Assembly: GCA_018644665.1 (NCBI GenBank)
Contig: JABGQA010000065.1
Span: 1 to 64,000 of the forward strand
Reading direction: 5' to 3'
Length of the DNA stretch: 64,000 nt
Source: Candidatus Poribacteria bacterium
Lineage (GTDB): Bacteria; Poribacteria; WGA-4E; GCA-2687025
The notes beneath the pieces were generated by a model, which saw only the letters and a list, made by a program, of their open reading frames with translations, was not told where the DNA came from and made no database searches. Shown in pieces: positions 7,165-16,007 of this stretch. The position numbers and the translations under genes were made by a program. Every line of letters starts with the position of its first letter. The first letter of the stretch is position 1.

Positions 7165-9510
7165 ATGATCACCGAACGGACTAGGCGCGAAGCTGAGGGC
7201 CGCGTGTCGACGACACTCCTGCCACTTGCCCTTCTCATCACCACGCTCGCGATCGCGCTCTTTCCGACCAACGCAAGCGGAGTGCAACTCAAGGCGATGG
7301 GACGGTTCGGGTTCGACGGCGTCCATTCGATGGTCTACTCGCCAAGGGGTAATCTCATCGCCGTGGGAACAGGCCGCGGCGAAACACAGGTCATCGACGC
7401 CAAGACTGGCAGGCCGGTCGCCATGTTCCCCAGCCGAGTGGCTTTCAGCCCAGACGAGAGGACCATCGCCAGTCCCGTCTCGAGCTTCACGGACTACATC
7501 AGCCTCTGGGACGTCGACTCGGGCCAGGAAACGGTAAGGCTGGCAGGAGGCGGGCGCTCCCTGGCATTCAGTCCAGATGGAAGCCTCGTCGCCGGGGTCG
7601 CATCGGAGTTTGACGAGAACGGGGACTGGGTGTCCAGGCACGGTGGTGACATCGTGGTGTGGAGCCTGGCGACGCGGACGAAGGTCGCCATCCTTGGGAG
7701 CGACAGAAACGCCCGGTGGCTAGCGTTCAGCCCAGACGGCGCCACCGTCGCGACCGGCGGCGGCAGCGAGGACCTCATCAGGCTTTGGGACATCGCCTCA
7801 CGACGAGAGATCGCCACGCTCACCGGACACACGGATACGGTGCTGACCGTCGCGTTCAGTCCGGACGGAAGGGCCCTCGCGAGCGGCAGTAGCGATGGCG
7901 CCACGAAGCTGTGGGACGTGGCCCTGGGGCAGGAGATCGCCACACTTACGGGCCATACGGACGACGTAAGCGCCGTTGCGTTCAGCGCCGACGGAGAGAC
8001 CCTCGCGACCGGCAGCCACGACCACACAGTCAGGCTATGGGACGTCGGATCTGCCCGGGAAACGGCCGTCCTTACCGGACACGAGTCGTGGATCCTGATG
8101 GTGGCGTTCAGCCCGGACGGCGACTCACTCGTGGGTGGCAGTCAGCGGAATGACGCGCCCAATGCGTCGTCGTTGGAGGACGCGATCAGGGTATGGGACC
8201 TCGCATCGCGACAGCAGATCGACTCGTTCGGAGGTCTCGTTGACCATGTGACTGAGCTTGCGTTCAGCCCAGACGGGAACCTCGTCGCGACCTCTGGGGG
8301 CCGCGAGGTCGCCGTGTGGGATGTGGATTTGGGACGGCGTGTAACGACGCTAGCGGCCCCGGGTACACGGATCGATACGCCGGTATTCGGCCCGGACGGC
8401 GCCATCCTCGCGACCGTGAGTCCGGCGGGCGCCACCCTCTGGGACGTCGCGTCATGGCAGCCCGACGCCGTGCTCGCGGGATCTTGGAGAAGTATCGCCT
8501 TCAGTCCCGACGGGAGCTTGCTCGCAACCGGGGGCGGAGACGAGTCCATCGCGCTGTGGGACATCGCCTCGGTGCAACGGGTCGCCACTCTCGTTGGGCA
8601 CGCCGATGGGACCTCCACGCTGGCATTCAGCCCAGACGGAGGCATGCTTGCCGGCGGCGGCTTCGACAAGGCGCGGATCCCCCGCTTCGGGGTCTGGCTC
8701 TGGGACGTCGTTGTGACGGTCGCCGCTGCGCGCGCGATTGGCCCGAACGTTCCTCTCCTTGCCGACTTCGCGCGATGGTATGGATCCGACGATGGGATCC
8801 TGGATCTTGCGTTCAGCCCGGACGGACAACTCCTTGCGTGCGGCGATCGAGCCCAGGCGACAAGGCTTTGGGACGTCGCCACCCGTAGGCAGGTCGCCAT
8901 CCTGGCGGCTCCCGATAGGTCCAGGGCCATCGCGTTCAGCCCGGACGGTCGGATCCTGGCGAGCACGGGGAACGGTGGCAACGGGACGCTTTGGGACGTC
9001 GCGTCGCGCGAGGAAATCGGGACTTTCAAGGGAACCGGCCTCGGACTCGCAGGCGCGTTGGGATTCAGTCCTGACGGCACGTTGCTGGCCACCGGTGACC
9101 GCGGGCTCTTCCTCTGGGGCGTCACCGATTCCCCGGTCGATGTCCCGACGGCGGTAGAGCCACAGGGGAAGGCGCGAGCCACGTGGGCGCAAGTGAAGCA
9201 AGCTGCGCTGACACCAGAGGCGACCGCGTTCCTCCCCAACTTCCCCAACCCGTTCAACCCGGAGACGTGGATCCCGTTCGACCTACGGGACCATGCCCAG
9301 GTCACGATTTCCATCCACGACGTCGCGGGACGCATCGTCCGCAGGCTCGACTTGGGCGCGTATCCCGCCGGCACGTACCGCACGCGAGACCGCGCGGCCC
9401 ATTGGGATGGGCGCAACGAGCAGGGCGAACTCGTCAGCAGCGGCGTGTACTTCGCCGAGTTGAGAGCTGGGGACTACCGGACCACTCGACGCATCGCTCT
9501 GCGGAAGTAG
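7165..9510 (+). CDS. Secreted WD40 beta-propeller protein with C-terminal sorting-like domain, array member 2
   Basis: The ATG at 7165 has GGAGA five bases upstream and opens a signal peptide (hydrophobic core about residues 14-34). The mature part begins with the paralog-shared KAMGRFGFDGV block. About 13 WD40 units follow, with the same GPNVPLLADFARW insertion as its neighbours, then PNFPNPFNPETWIPFDL and a terminal RRIALRK. It is 781 aa long. The gap to the previous gene is 106 bp and to the next only 8 bp, so members 2-4 look like one transcript. From about position 9350 its 3' end is nearly identical to the 3' end of member 3. Confidence 0.88.
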   Translation: MITERTRREAEGRVSTTLLPLALLITTLAIALFPTNASGVQLKAMGRFGFDGVHSMVYSPRGNLIAVGTGRGETQVIDAKTGRPVAMFPSRVAFSPDERTIASPVSSFTDYISLWDVDSGQETVRLAGGGRSLAFSPDGSLVAGVASEFDENGDWVSRHGGDIVVWSLATRTKVAILGSDRNARWLAFSPDGATVATGGGSEDLIRLWDIASRREIATLTGHTDTVLTVAFSPDGRALASGSSDGATKLWDVALGQEIATLTGHTDDVSAVAFSADGETLATGSHDHTVRLWDVGSARETAVLTGHESWILMVAFSPDGDSLVGGSQRNDAPNASSLEDAIRVWDLASRQQIDSFGGLVDHVTELAFSPDGNLVATSGGREVAVWDVDLGRRVTTLAAPGTRIDTPVFGPDGAILATVSPAGATLWDVASWQPDAVLAGSWRSIAFSPDGSLLATGGGDESIALWDIASVQRVATLVGHADGTSTLAFSPDGGMLAGGGFDKARIPRFGVWLWDVVVTVAAARAIGPNVPLLADFARWYGSDDGILDLAFSPDGQLLACGDRAQATRLWDVATRRQVAILAAPDRSRAIAFSPDGRILASTGNGGNGTLWDVASREEIGTFKGTGLGLAGALGFSPDGTLLATGDRGLFLWGVTDSPVDVPTAVEPQGKARATWAQVKQAALTPEATAFLPNFPNPFNPETWIPFDLRDHAQVTISIHDVAGRIVRRLDLGAYPAGTYRTRDRAAHWDGRNEQGELVSSGVYFAELRAGDYRTTRRIALRK

Positions 9511-9518
9511 GGCTGTTC

Positions 9519-11825
9519 ATGGCCGCATGCCGAATCACCAGGCGCGAAGCCGCCGACCGCGGCGCCACGATGCGCCTGCCGCTCGCCTGTCTTCTCGTCG
9601 TCGCGTTGGCCGCGACCCTCCTCCCGTCCGACGCGCCGGCAATGCAACCCAAGGCCATAGGGCGTCTCGGGTTCGATGGTGTCTCCTCCATGGTTCATTC
9701 CCCGATGGGGCATCTCATCGCCGTCACAACGGGGCAAGGCCACATCCAGGTGATCGACGCCACCACTGGCGGCCCGGTCGTCCTGCTGATGGACGCCGGT
9801 CAGGCTCCGGCGTTCAGCCGAGACGAGAAGGCCTTGGCAAGCACAGGTAGGGACGGCACGGAGTGGTACATCCGCCTCTGGGACATCGAGTCCGGCCGGG
9901 AAACGGCACGACTCGCGGCACAGGCCAACACGCTGGCGTTCAGCCCTAGCGGGGCGAGTCTTGCCAGCGGAAGTCTGCTCCCTGGTGGCGGCGACATAAC
10001 GCTCTGGAACGTCGATACGCGCAAGAAGACGGCGACTCTCGTGGGGCACGACCGCGGCGTCGGCTCGTTGGCGTTCAGTCCCGACGGGAGCATCCTCGCA
10101 AGTGGCAGCGGCGACGGCATGGTCAAGCTCTGGGACATGGGCGCCCGCCGAGAGGTCGCCACGCTCCCGGGCCACACGGGCGGCCTCGAATGCGTCACGT
10201 TCAGTGCGGACGGCAGTATCCTCGCAAGCGGGAGCTACGACGCAACCGTCAGGCTGTGGGACGTCGAGTCCGGGCGGGAGATCTCCACGCTCACGGGACA
10301 TGGCGGCGGGGTTCACTCCGTGGCGTTCAGTCCCGATGGCAGGACACTCGTGACCGGCAGCGATGACCACACGACCATGCTCTGGGATGTCGCATCGGCC
10401 CGCAGGACGATGACCCTGGAAGGACACGACGGGCGGGTAATCATGGTGGCGTTCACCCCCAATGGCCACGCCGTCGTGAGCGGGCGCGCCGTGAACGACT
10501 GGAGCGAGACCACAGACGACGCCATACGGCTCTGGGACGTCGCCTCAGGGCGGCAGGTCGACTCGTTCGGCGGCCCGATGACCCTGGTGCGCGCGCTGGC
10601 CTTCAGCCCAGACGGGGAGATCGTCGCGACCTCGGCCGGGTCCTTGGCCGAAGAGGTGACGCTCTGGAATGTCGCGTCCGGCCGGCGCGTCGGCGCTCTC
10701 GCTGGCGGGGCGAGTTCCCTGGCGTTCAGCCCGGAAGGGACAATCGTCGCCGCTGGGGGCAGGTCGGGCACGACCCTCTGGGACGTAGCGTCACGGCAGC
10801 TTGCCGCCACTCTCGCCGGCCAGGGCTCCCCGGCTTTCAGGCCGGACGGGGCCATGCTGGCGACGGCCGGCGGCGAGATCATCGCCCTTTGGGATGTCGC
10901 GTCTTGGCAGCGTGTCGCGACTATTGCCGCGCACCCCGAAGGGAGCTTCGAGCTGGCCTTCAGCCCGAATGGGACCACGCTCGCCGGCTCCGGCAGGGAC
11001 TACACGATCCGCCTCTGGGACGTAGCCGTGGCGGCGGGGGCCGCCCGGGCGCATGGAGCAGACGTTCCTCTGTTGACCGAGGTCGCGCGGCTGCAAGGGC
11101 ACACGGACAGCGTCCTCGATCTCGATTTCAGCTCGGATGGCCGGCTCCTCGCAAGCGCGGGTCGGGACATGACGACGAAGCTCTGGGATGTCGTCGCGCA
11201 CCGGAAGGTCGCCAGTCTTGACGCGGGAGGCAGGTCCAGGGCCGTCGCGTTCAGCCCGAACGGACGGGTCGTGGCAAGCGTCGGCGAGGGAACCAACACG
11301 AGGCTCTGGGATGTCGCATCCCTTCGAAGGATCGCGACTGTCGGTGGGCACGCCAACAGCTTCGTCTACACGCTGGCTTTCAGTCCAGATGGCACGCTCC
11401 TGGCTTCCGGCCGCTACGGGGTCCTGCTCTGGCGCGTCGCCGATACCGCCGTCGTCACGGCGACGGCGGTAGACCCGCGGGGCAAAGCGGACGCCACGTG
11501 GGCCCGGGTGAAGCAAGCTGCTCTTACGGCCGATGAGACAGTCGTCCTCCCCAACTACCCCAACCCATTTAACCCCGAGACGTGGGTCCCCTTCGACCTC
11601 AGCGAGAACGCGAACGTCACTGTCTCGGTGTATGACGCGGAGGGCCGCATCGTCCGCAGGCTCGACTTGGGCGCGTACCCCGCCGGCACGTACCGCACGC
11701 GAGGCCGCGCGGCCCATTGGGATGGGCGCAACGAACAGGGCGAAGTCGTCAGCAGCGGCGTGTACTTCGCCGAGTTGAGAGCTGGGGACTACCGGAGCAC
11801 TCGACGCATCGCTCTGCGGAAGTAG
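9519..11825 (+). CDS. Secreted WD40 beta-propeller protein with C-terminal sorting-like domain, array member 3
   Basis: The ORF track starts this frame at 9183, inside the previous gene. I place the start at the ATG at 9519 (768 aa), 8 nt after that gene's stop, because the N-terminus MAACRITRRE is repeated in member 4 (MAAFRITRRE). A second ATG at 9570 is possible. The order is signal peptide, about 13 WD40 repeats with VPLLTEVARLQGH in the shared insertion, then PNYPNPFNPETWVPFDLS and RRIALRK at the end. No Shine-Dalgarno sequence is obvious, so translation may be coupled to member 2. Confidence 0.87.
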   Translation: MAACRITRREAADRGATMRLPLACLLVVALAATLLPSDAPAMQPKAIGRLGFDGVSSMVHSPMGHLIAVTTGQGHIQVIDATTGGPVVLLMDAGQAPAFSRDEKALASTGRDGTEWYIRLWDIESGRETARLAAQANTLAFSPSGASLASGSLLPGGGDITLWNVDTRKKTATLVGHDRGVGSLAFSPDGSILASGSGDGMVKLWDMGARREVATLPGHTGGLECVTFSADGSILASGSYDATVRLWDVESGREISTLTGHGGGVHSVAFSPDGRTLVTGSDDHTTMLWDVASARRTMTLEGHDGRVIMVAFTPNGHAVVSGRAVNDWSETTDDAIRLWDVASGRQVDSFGGPMTLVRALAFSPDGEIVATSAGSLAEEVTLWNVASGRRVGALAGGASSLAFSPEGTIVAAGGRSGTTLWDVASRQLAATLAGQGSPAFRPDGAMLATAGGEIIALWDVASWQRVATIAAHPEGSFELAFSPNGTTLAGSGRDYTIRLWDVAVAAGAARAHGADVPLLTEVARLQGHTDSVLDLDFSSDGRLLASAGRDMTTKLWDVVAHRKVASLDAGGRSRAVAFSPNGRVVASVGEGTNTRLWDVASLRRIATVGGHANSFVYTLAFSPDGTLLASGRYGVLLWRVADTAVVTATAVDPRGKADATWARVKQAALTADETVVLPNYPNPFNPETWVPFDLSENANVTVSVYDAEGRIVRRLDLGAYPAGTYRTRGRAAHWDGRNEQGEVVSSGVYFAELRAGDYRSTRRIALRK

Positions 11826-11832
11826 GCTGTCC

Positions 11833-14160
11833 ATGGCCGCATTCCGAATCACCAGGCGCGAAGTTGCCGGCCGGGGCGCCACGACGCGCCCGCTCCTTGC
11901 CCTCTATATCGTGGGTCTGTCTGTGCCGCTCTTCCTCGCCAACGCGATGGAGCCGGTAGCTATCGGACGGGTCGGTTTGCCGGGTGTCCGGTCCTTGGTG
12001 TATTCGCCGCGGTCTGAGCTCATAGGCGTCGCGACTGGAAACGTTGGCGAGTCACTGCTTGACGCTCAGGTGATCGACGCGAGGACCGGCAAGCCGATCG
12101 TCATGTTCCCATTCATCCCGCCGACGCCCCACGGGTACCCGGGCTACAGTTCGGCGCCTGCGTTCAGTCCAGACGGCAAGACTGTGGCGTGCGCTACCAC
12201 GGAGGAGTACGTCAGTCTCCTGGACATCGAGTCAGGACGCGAAACAGCAAGATTCGAGGGACGGTCCGGCCATCTGGTATTCAGCCCAGACGGCAGTGTC
12301 CTCGCCGGAGCCTACCGCGACATAGCGCTGTGGAACGTCGGTCGGCCCGCAGAGGCCCCCGTACTCCTGGGTCACAGGTTCGTCAACTCGCTGGCGTTCA
12401 GTCCAGACGGGAATACCCTCGCGAGCGCCAGCGGCGACGACACGGTCAAGCTGTGGGATGTTGCGACCCGGCAGGAGGCCGCCACGCTGGCAGGACACAC
12501 GGACAACGTCCAGACCGTCGTATTCAGTCCGAGCGGGACGACTCTCGCAACCGGTGGCGACGACGGTACCGTCCGTCTGTGGGACGTCGTCGCCCAGCAG
12601 GAGATCGCCATTCTCGCCGGGCACAGCGACGCGGTCCGTTCGGTAGCCATGAGTCCCGACGGGAGCACACTCGCCAGCGGGAGCGCGGACCACACGATCA
12701 AGCTCTGGGACGTCCCATCCGCCCGCGAGACCGCAACCCTAACAGGGCACGAAGGGCCGGTTGTCATGGTGGCGTTCAGCGAGGATGGGGCATCCCTTGT
12801 GAGCGGGCGTTCGGGCCCCTGGATGTGGGACGAGACCGACACCGGTGAACCCGTGATCCGACGCTGGGATGTCGCCTCTCGGCGGCCGACCGGGTCGTTC
12901 GGAGATCACTTCCAACATGTGTGGACGCTGGCGTTCAGCCCGGACGGTAACACACTCGCGACTACGGACGGGGGCGAGAGCATCGTCCTCTGGGATGTCC
13001 CATCGCACCGACGCGGCGCCATTCTCGCCGGGGACGCCCAGGAGGTCTTCTCTCTCGCGTTCGGTCCAGACGGCGCGGTCCTCGCCGCTGGAACCGAGGA
13101 CGGCGTCCACGTCTGGGATGTCGAGCGACGACGGCAAGTCACCACGTTCGGCAGCGGCGGGGTGGCCTCGCTCGCCTTCACGCCGGGCGGCGACACCCTC
13201 GTGACCGCGGGCGAGAAGGTCATCCTCTGGGACGTTGCATCAGGCGGGCACGTCGCCACTCTCATCGGACACGCTGAACGGAACCCTACTGTGGCCATAA
13301 GCCCAGACGGAACCATCCTGGCCGCGGGCGGCGGCGACCATACGATCCGCCTCTGGGACGTTGACCAGGTGATGGACGCCGCCAGCGCGGTTGGCCCGGA
13401 GATCCCCTTGTTCGCCGAGTTCGCGATGTTGCGTGGACACACGTTGCACATCATGGAGCTTGCGTTCAGCCCGGACGGGCGGACCCTCGCGAGCGGGAGT
13501 CGAGACGGAACCGTGAGGCTGTGGGACATCGCCACGCGCAGCGAAGTGGCCAACCTGAACGCCCTCGGCAGGTCCCGAGCGATCGCCTTCAGCCCGGACG
13601 GTCGCATCCTCGCCAGCGTGGGCTATGGGAACAATACCAGGCTGTGGGATGTCGCATCACGTCAAGAAATCGCGACGGTCGGTGGGCACCGCTACCCGTA
13701 CATATACACGCTCGAGTTCAGCCCGGACGGCACGCTCCTCGCCTCAGGAGGCGACGGCGTCCTCCTCTGGCGCGTAGCTGATTCCCCTGTTGGCCCGACG
13801 GCGGTAGACCCGCAGGGCAAGGCGAGCTCGACATGGGCGCACGTGAAGCAGGGAGGCCTCACGCCAGGCGAGACGGTCTTTCTCCCCAACTACCCCAACC
13901 CATTCAACCCCGAGACATGGGTCCCCTTCGACCTCAGCGAGAGCGCCAATGTCGCCGTCTCGGTGTATGACGCGGAGGGCCGACTCGTCCGTCGGCTCGA
14001 CCTCGGGCGGCAGCCGGCAGGCGCGTACCGCACACGCGACCGCGCCGCCTACTGGGACGGCCGCAACCAGCGGGGCGAGACTGTCGGCAGCGGCGTGTAC
14101 CTCATGGAGTTGAACGCCGGGAGGCATCGCAGCACGCGGCGGGTGGTACTGAGGAAGTAG
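11833..14160 (+). CDS. Secreted WD40 beta-propeller protein with C-terminal sorting-like domain, array member 4
   Basis: It starts 8 nt after the stop of member 3 and encodes 775 aa. A signal peptide (core about residues 20-36, ending at FLANAME) precedes about 13 WD40 repeats, including the canonical LASGSADHTIKLWD. The same EIPLFAEFAMLRGH insertion is present. The C-terminal domain reads PNYPNPFNPETWVPFDLSES...RRVVLRK. The mature N-terminus (AIGRVGLPGV) is the most divergent of the four. It is the last of the sorting-domain paralogs; the next two genes keep the WD40 repeats but replace the export signals with a lipobox. Confidence 0.88.
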   Translation: MAAFRITRREVAGRGATTRPLLALYIVGLSVPLFLANAMEPVAIGRVGLPGVRSLVYSPRSELIGVATGNVGESLLDAQVIDARTGKPIVMFPFIPPTPHGYPGYSSAPAFSPDGKTVACATTEEYVSLLDIESGRETARFEGRSGHLVFSPDGSVLAGAYRDIALWNVGRPAEAPVLLGHRFVNSLAFSPDGNTLASASGDDTVKLWDVATRQEAATLAGHTDNVQTVVFSPSGTTLATGGDDGTVRLWDVVAQQEIAILAGHSDAVRSVAMSPDGSTLASGSADHTIKLWDVPSARETATLTGHEGPVVMVAFSEDGASLVSGRSGPWMWDETDTGEPVIRRWDVASRRPTGSFGDHFQHVWTLAFSPDGNTLATTDGGESIVLWDVPSHRRGAILAGDAQEVFSLAFGPDGAVLAAGTEDGVHVWDVERRRQVTTFGSGGVASLAFTPGGDTLVTAGEKVILWDVASGGHVATLIGHAERNPTVAISPDGTILAAGGGDHTIRLWDVDQVMDAASAVGPEIPLFAEFAMLRGHTLHIMELAFSPDGRTLASGSRDGTVRLWDIATRSEVANLNALGRSRAIAFSPDGRILASVGYGNNTRLWDVASRQEIATVGGHRYPYIYTLEFSPDGTLLASGGDGVLLWRVADSPVGPTAVDPQGKASSTWAHVKQGGLTPGETVFLPNYPNPFNPETWVPFDLSESANVAVSVYDAEGRLVRRLDLGRQPAGAYRTRDRAAYWDGRNQRGETVGSGVYLMELNAGRHRSTRRVVLRK

Positions 14161-14233
14161 GCGGGCGTTTCCGGCCACGCCCAGAGTCGATACAACCGCG
14201 CGGCCGTTCCATCCCTCACTGGGGAGTTCACCG

Positions 14234-15970
14234 ATGGCCCGTTTCCGAACGCTCGTTGCTTGTGTGCTGGCGCTCACGGCCTTGGGGATCGCGTGCGGTG
14301 GTGATCAAGAGGATCCCCCAACGTCCGTGAACGATGCGGACGCTCTCGCCTTCGTGTACGCGAGCCGGCCGACCACGCCCGTGCTGGTCGTGTACAAGTC
14401 TGGCGAGGCGTTGACCGTATTGAGCGAGGATGGCGGCGCCACGGCTTCCGGCGCGGTGTTCAGCGCACCCGGTCTCGCGGCTCTCCTGGTGGAAGGAGGC
14501 GATGACGACCTACCCGCACGCGCTTACGTTCAAGGCTACACGTTCATCTTTCGCAACTGGCACCCGACCATGGTCGACGTGGGCGTTGTCGATCCCGCGG
14601 GTCTCGCAGCGGGGTACACGCGCGTCCCCTGGCCGGAAACGCGCATCGCCTCGCGGTTGTTGGGCGGATCCGCCTCCGCGAAGTCAGCCGTCAGGGCTGG
14701 CCGAGGACTCATCAACGCCGCAGCATGCGTGATAGGGGAGGTAGCCCCGATCCTGAGTGGCGACGGGCCGCCTCCGATAGCCGCGGTCGCGTGCCGGAGA
14801 TTCGCGGCGAACGCCACGGTGATGGTCCTGATAGAGGGCGCGCCAGATTCGCCGTGGAGCGAGGGCATGACCCTAGCCGACACAGCGCTTGCGAACGCCG
14901 GCTGCACGCGCTCACACCTTGGACCCGCAACAGGATGTGTCGACGCCGTGCTGATGACCACGACGGCCGCCGTCAACGAGGCCAACGGCGCCGCGCGCCT
15001 GACTGGACAAGCTCTCCGCGCGCTGGACGACCCAGTGCGCGTCGGGCCGGGCGATCCGTGGACGGGCGGTGAACTGCTCGCAACCCTCCCGGCCGGCTCG
15101 GGGTATATCAACTCCACGGTCTTCTCACCTGACGGCGATATCCTCGCGACCGGCGGCGCCACCGCGGTGAAGCTCTGGGACGTCAAGGCGCGAGCAGAGA
15201 TCGCCAAGCTACACACATTGGAGAGACCGTCGAAGATGTCCGTGGCCTTCTCGCCGGACGGCGACACGCTGGCGATGGGCCGCGGCTGGGGGGTGGCGCT
15301 TTGGGACGTCAGGGCGGAAGAAGAAGTCGCAGTACTGCGAGGACACGAGTGGAACGTCTGGTGCGTCGCGTTTTCGCCGGACGGAAGGACGATCGCAAGC
15401 GGCGACACCGACGACACCGTGAAGCTCTGGGATGTCAAAAGCAGACAGGAAATCGCCACGCTGGAGGGGTCGACTTTCAGTGCAAATGCCGTGGCCTTCT
15501 CGCCGGATGGGCGCATCCTGGCCACTGCCAGCTACGGCCGGGAGGGGCTGAAGCTGTGGAACGTAAGCCGTGCAAAGGAGATCGCGACGCTGGAGGGGCA
15601 CGCGGATAACGCCCGTTCCATCGCGTTCTCACCGGACGGTGCGTTCCTCGCGAGCGGCAGCGACGATGGCACGGTGAAGGTCTGGGACGTCAAGACCCAA
15701 CGGGAAGTCACAACCCTGGACGACGGGCGCCCGCGTGAAGGGCGGTCGGGAGCCGTCTACGCCGTGGCTTTCTCGCCCGACGGACAGACACTCGCGTCCG
15801 GGGTCCGCGACCGAACGGTGCACCTCTGGGACACCGACGGCTGGCGCGAGATCGCCACGCTCACCGCGCACACACGGGGTGTGTTGTCCGTCGGGTTCTC
15901 ACCCGACGGCGAACTGCTGGCGAGCGGAAGCGGTGACGGCAGCGTGCGGTTCTGGGGCAAGACACGGTAG
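14234..15970 (+). CDS. WD40 lipoprotein A: unknown N-terminal domain plus seven-bladed propeller
   Basis: The ATG at 14234 follows GGGGAG by seven bases. Residues 1-21 form a lipoprotein signal with lipobox LGIAC and then GGDQED. Residues about 28-275 form a domain I do not recognise (DADALAFVYAS, TTPVLVVYKSGEALTVLS, then a Cys-containing helical part). Residues about 285-578 hold seven WD40 blades with FSPDG and LWDVK motifs, ending FWGKTR. It is therefore probably a membrane-anchored sensor or scaffold. It lacks the PNPFNPETW domain of the four upstream genes. It is a close paralog of the next gene. Confidence 0.85.
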   Translation: MARFRTLVACVLALTALGIACGGDQEDPPTSVNDADALAFVYASRPTTPVLVVYKSGEALTVLSEDGGATASGAVFSAPGLAALLVEGGDDDLPARAYVQGYTFIFRNWHPTMVDVGVVDPAGLAAGYTRVPWPETRIASRLLGGSASAKSAVRAGRGLINAAACVIGEVAPILSGDGPPPIAAVACRRFAANATVMVLIEGAPDSPWSEGMTLADTALANAGCTRSHLGPATGCVDAVLMTTTAAVNEANGAARLTGQALRALDDPVRVGPGDPWTGGELLATLPAGSGYINSTVFSPDGDILATGGATAVKLWDVKARAEIAKLHTLERPSKMSVAFSPDGDTLAMGRGWGVALWDVRAEEEVAVLRGHEWNVWCVAFSPDGRTIASGDTDDTVKLWDVKSRQEIATLEGSTFSANAVAFSPDGRILATASYGREGLKLWNVSRAKEIATLEGHADNARSIAFSPDGAFLASGSDDGTVKVWDVKTQREVTTLDDGRPREGRSGAVYAVAFSPDGQTLASGVRDRTVHLWDTDGWREIATLTAHTRGVLSVGFSPDGELLASGSGDGSVRFWGKTR

Positions 15971-16007
15971 AGCGCCACTCAGCCACCCAGCAGACGGGAG
16001 TCCATCG

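Noticed and set aside
9183-9518. N-terminal extension of array member 3 in the ORF track
   Set aside because: It runs antiparallel to sense in another frame of member 2, and the MAACRITRRE start at 9519 is conserved in member 4.
15735-16007. N-terminal extension of WD40 lipoprotein B
   Set aside because: It overlaps lipoprotein A out of frame. The ATG at 16008 has a good Shine-Dalgarno sequence and opens a lipoprotein signal.
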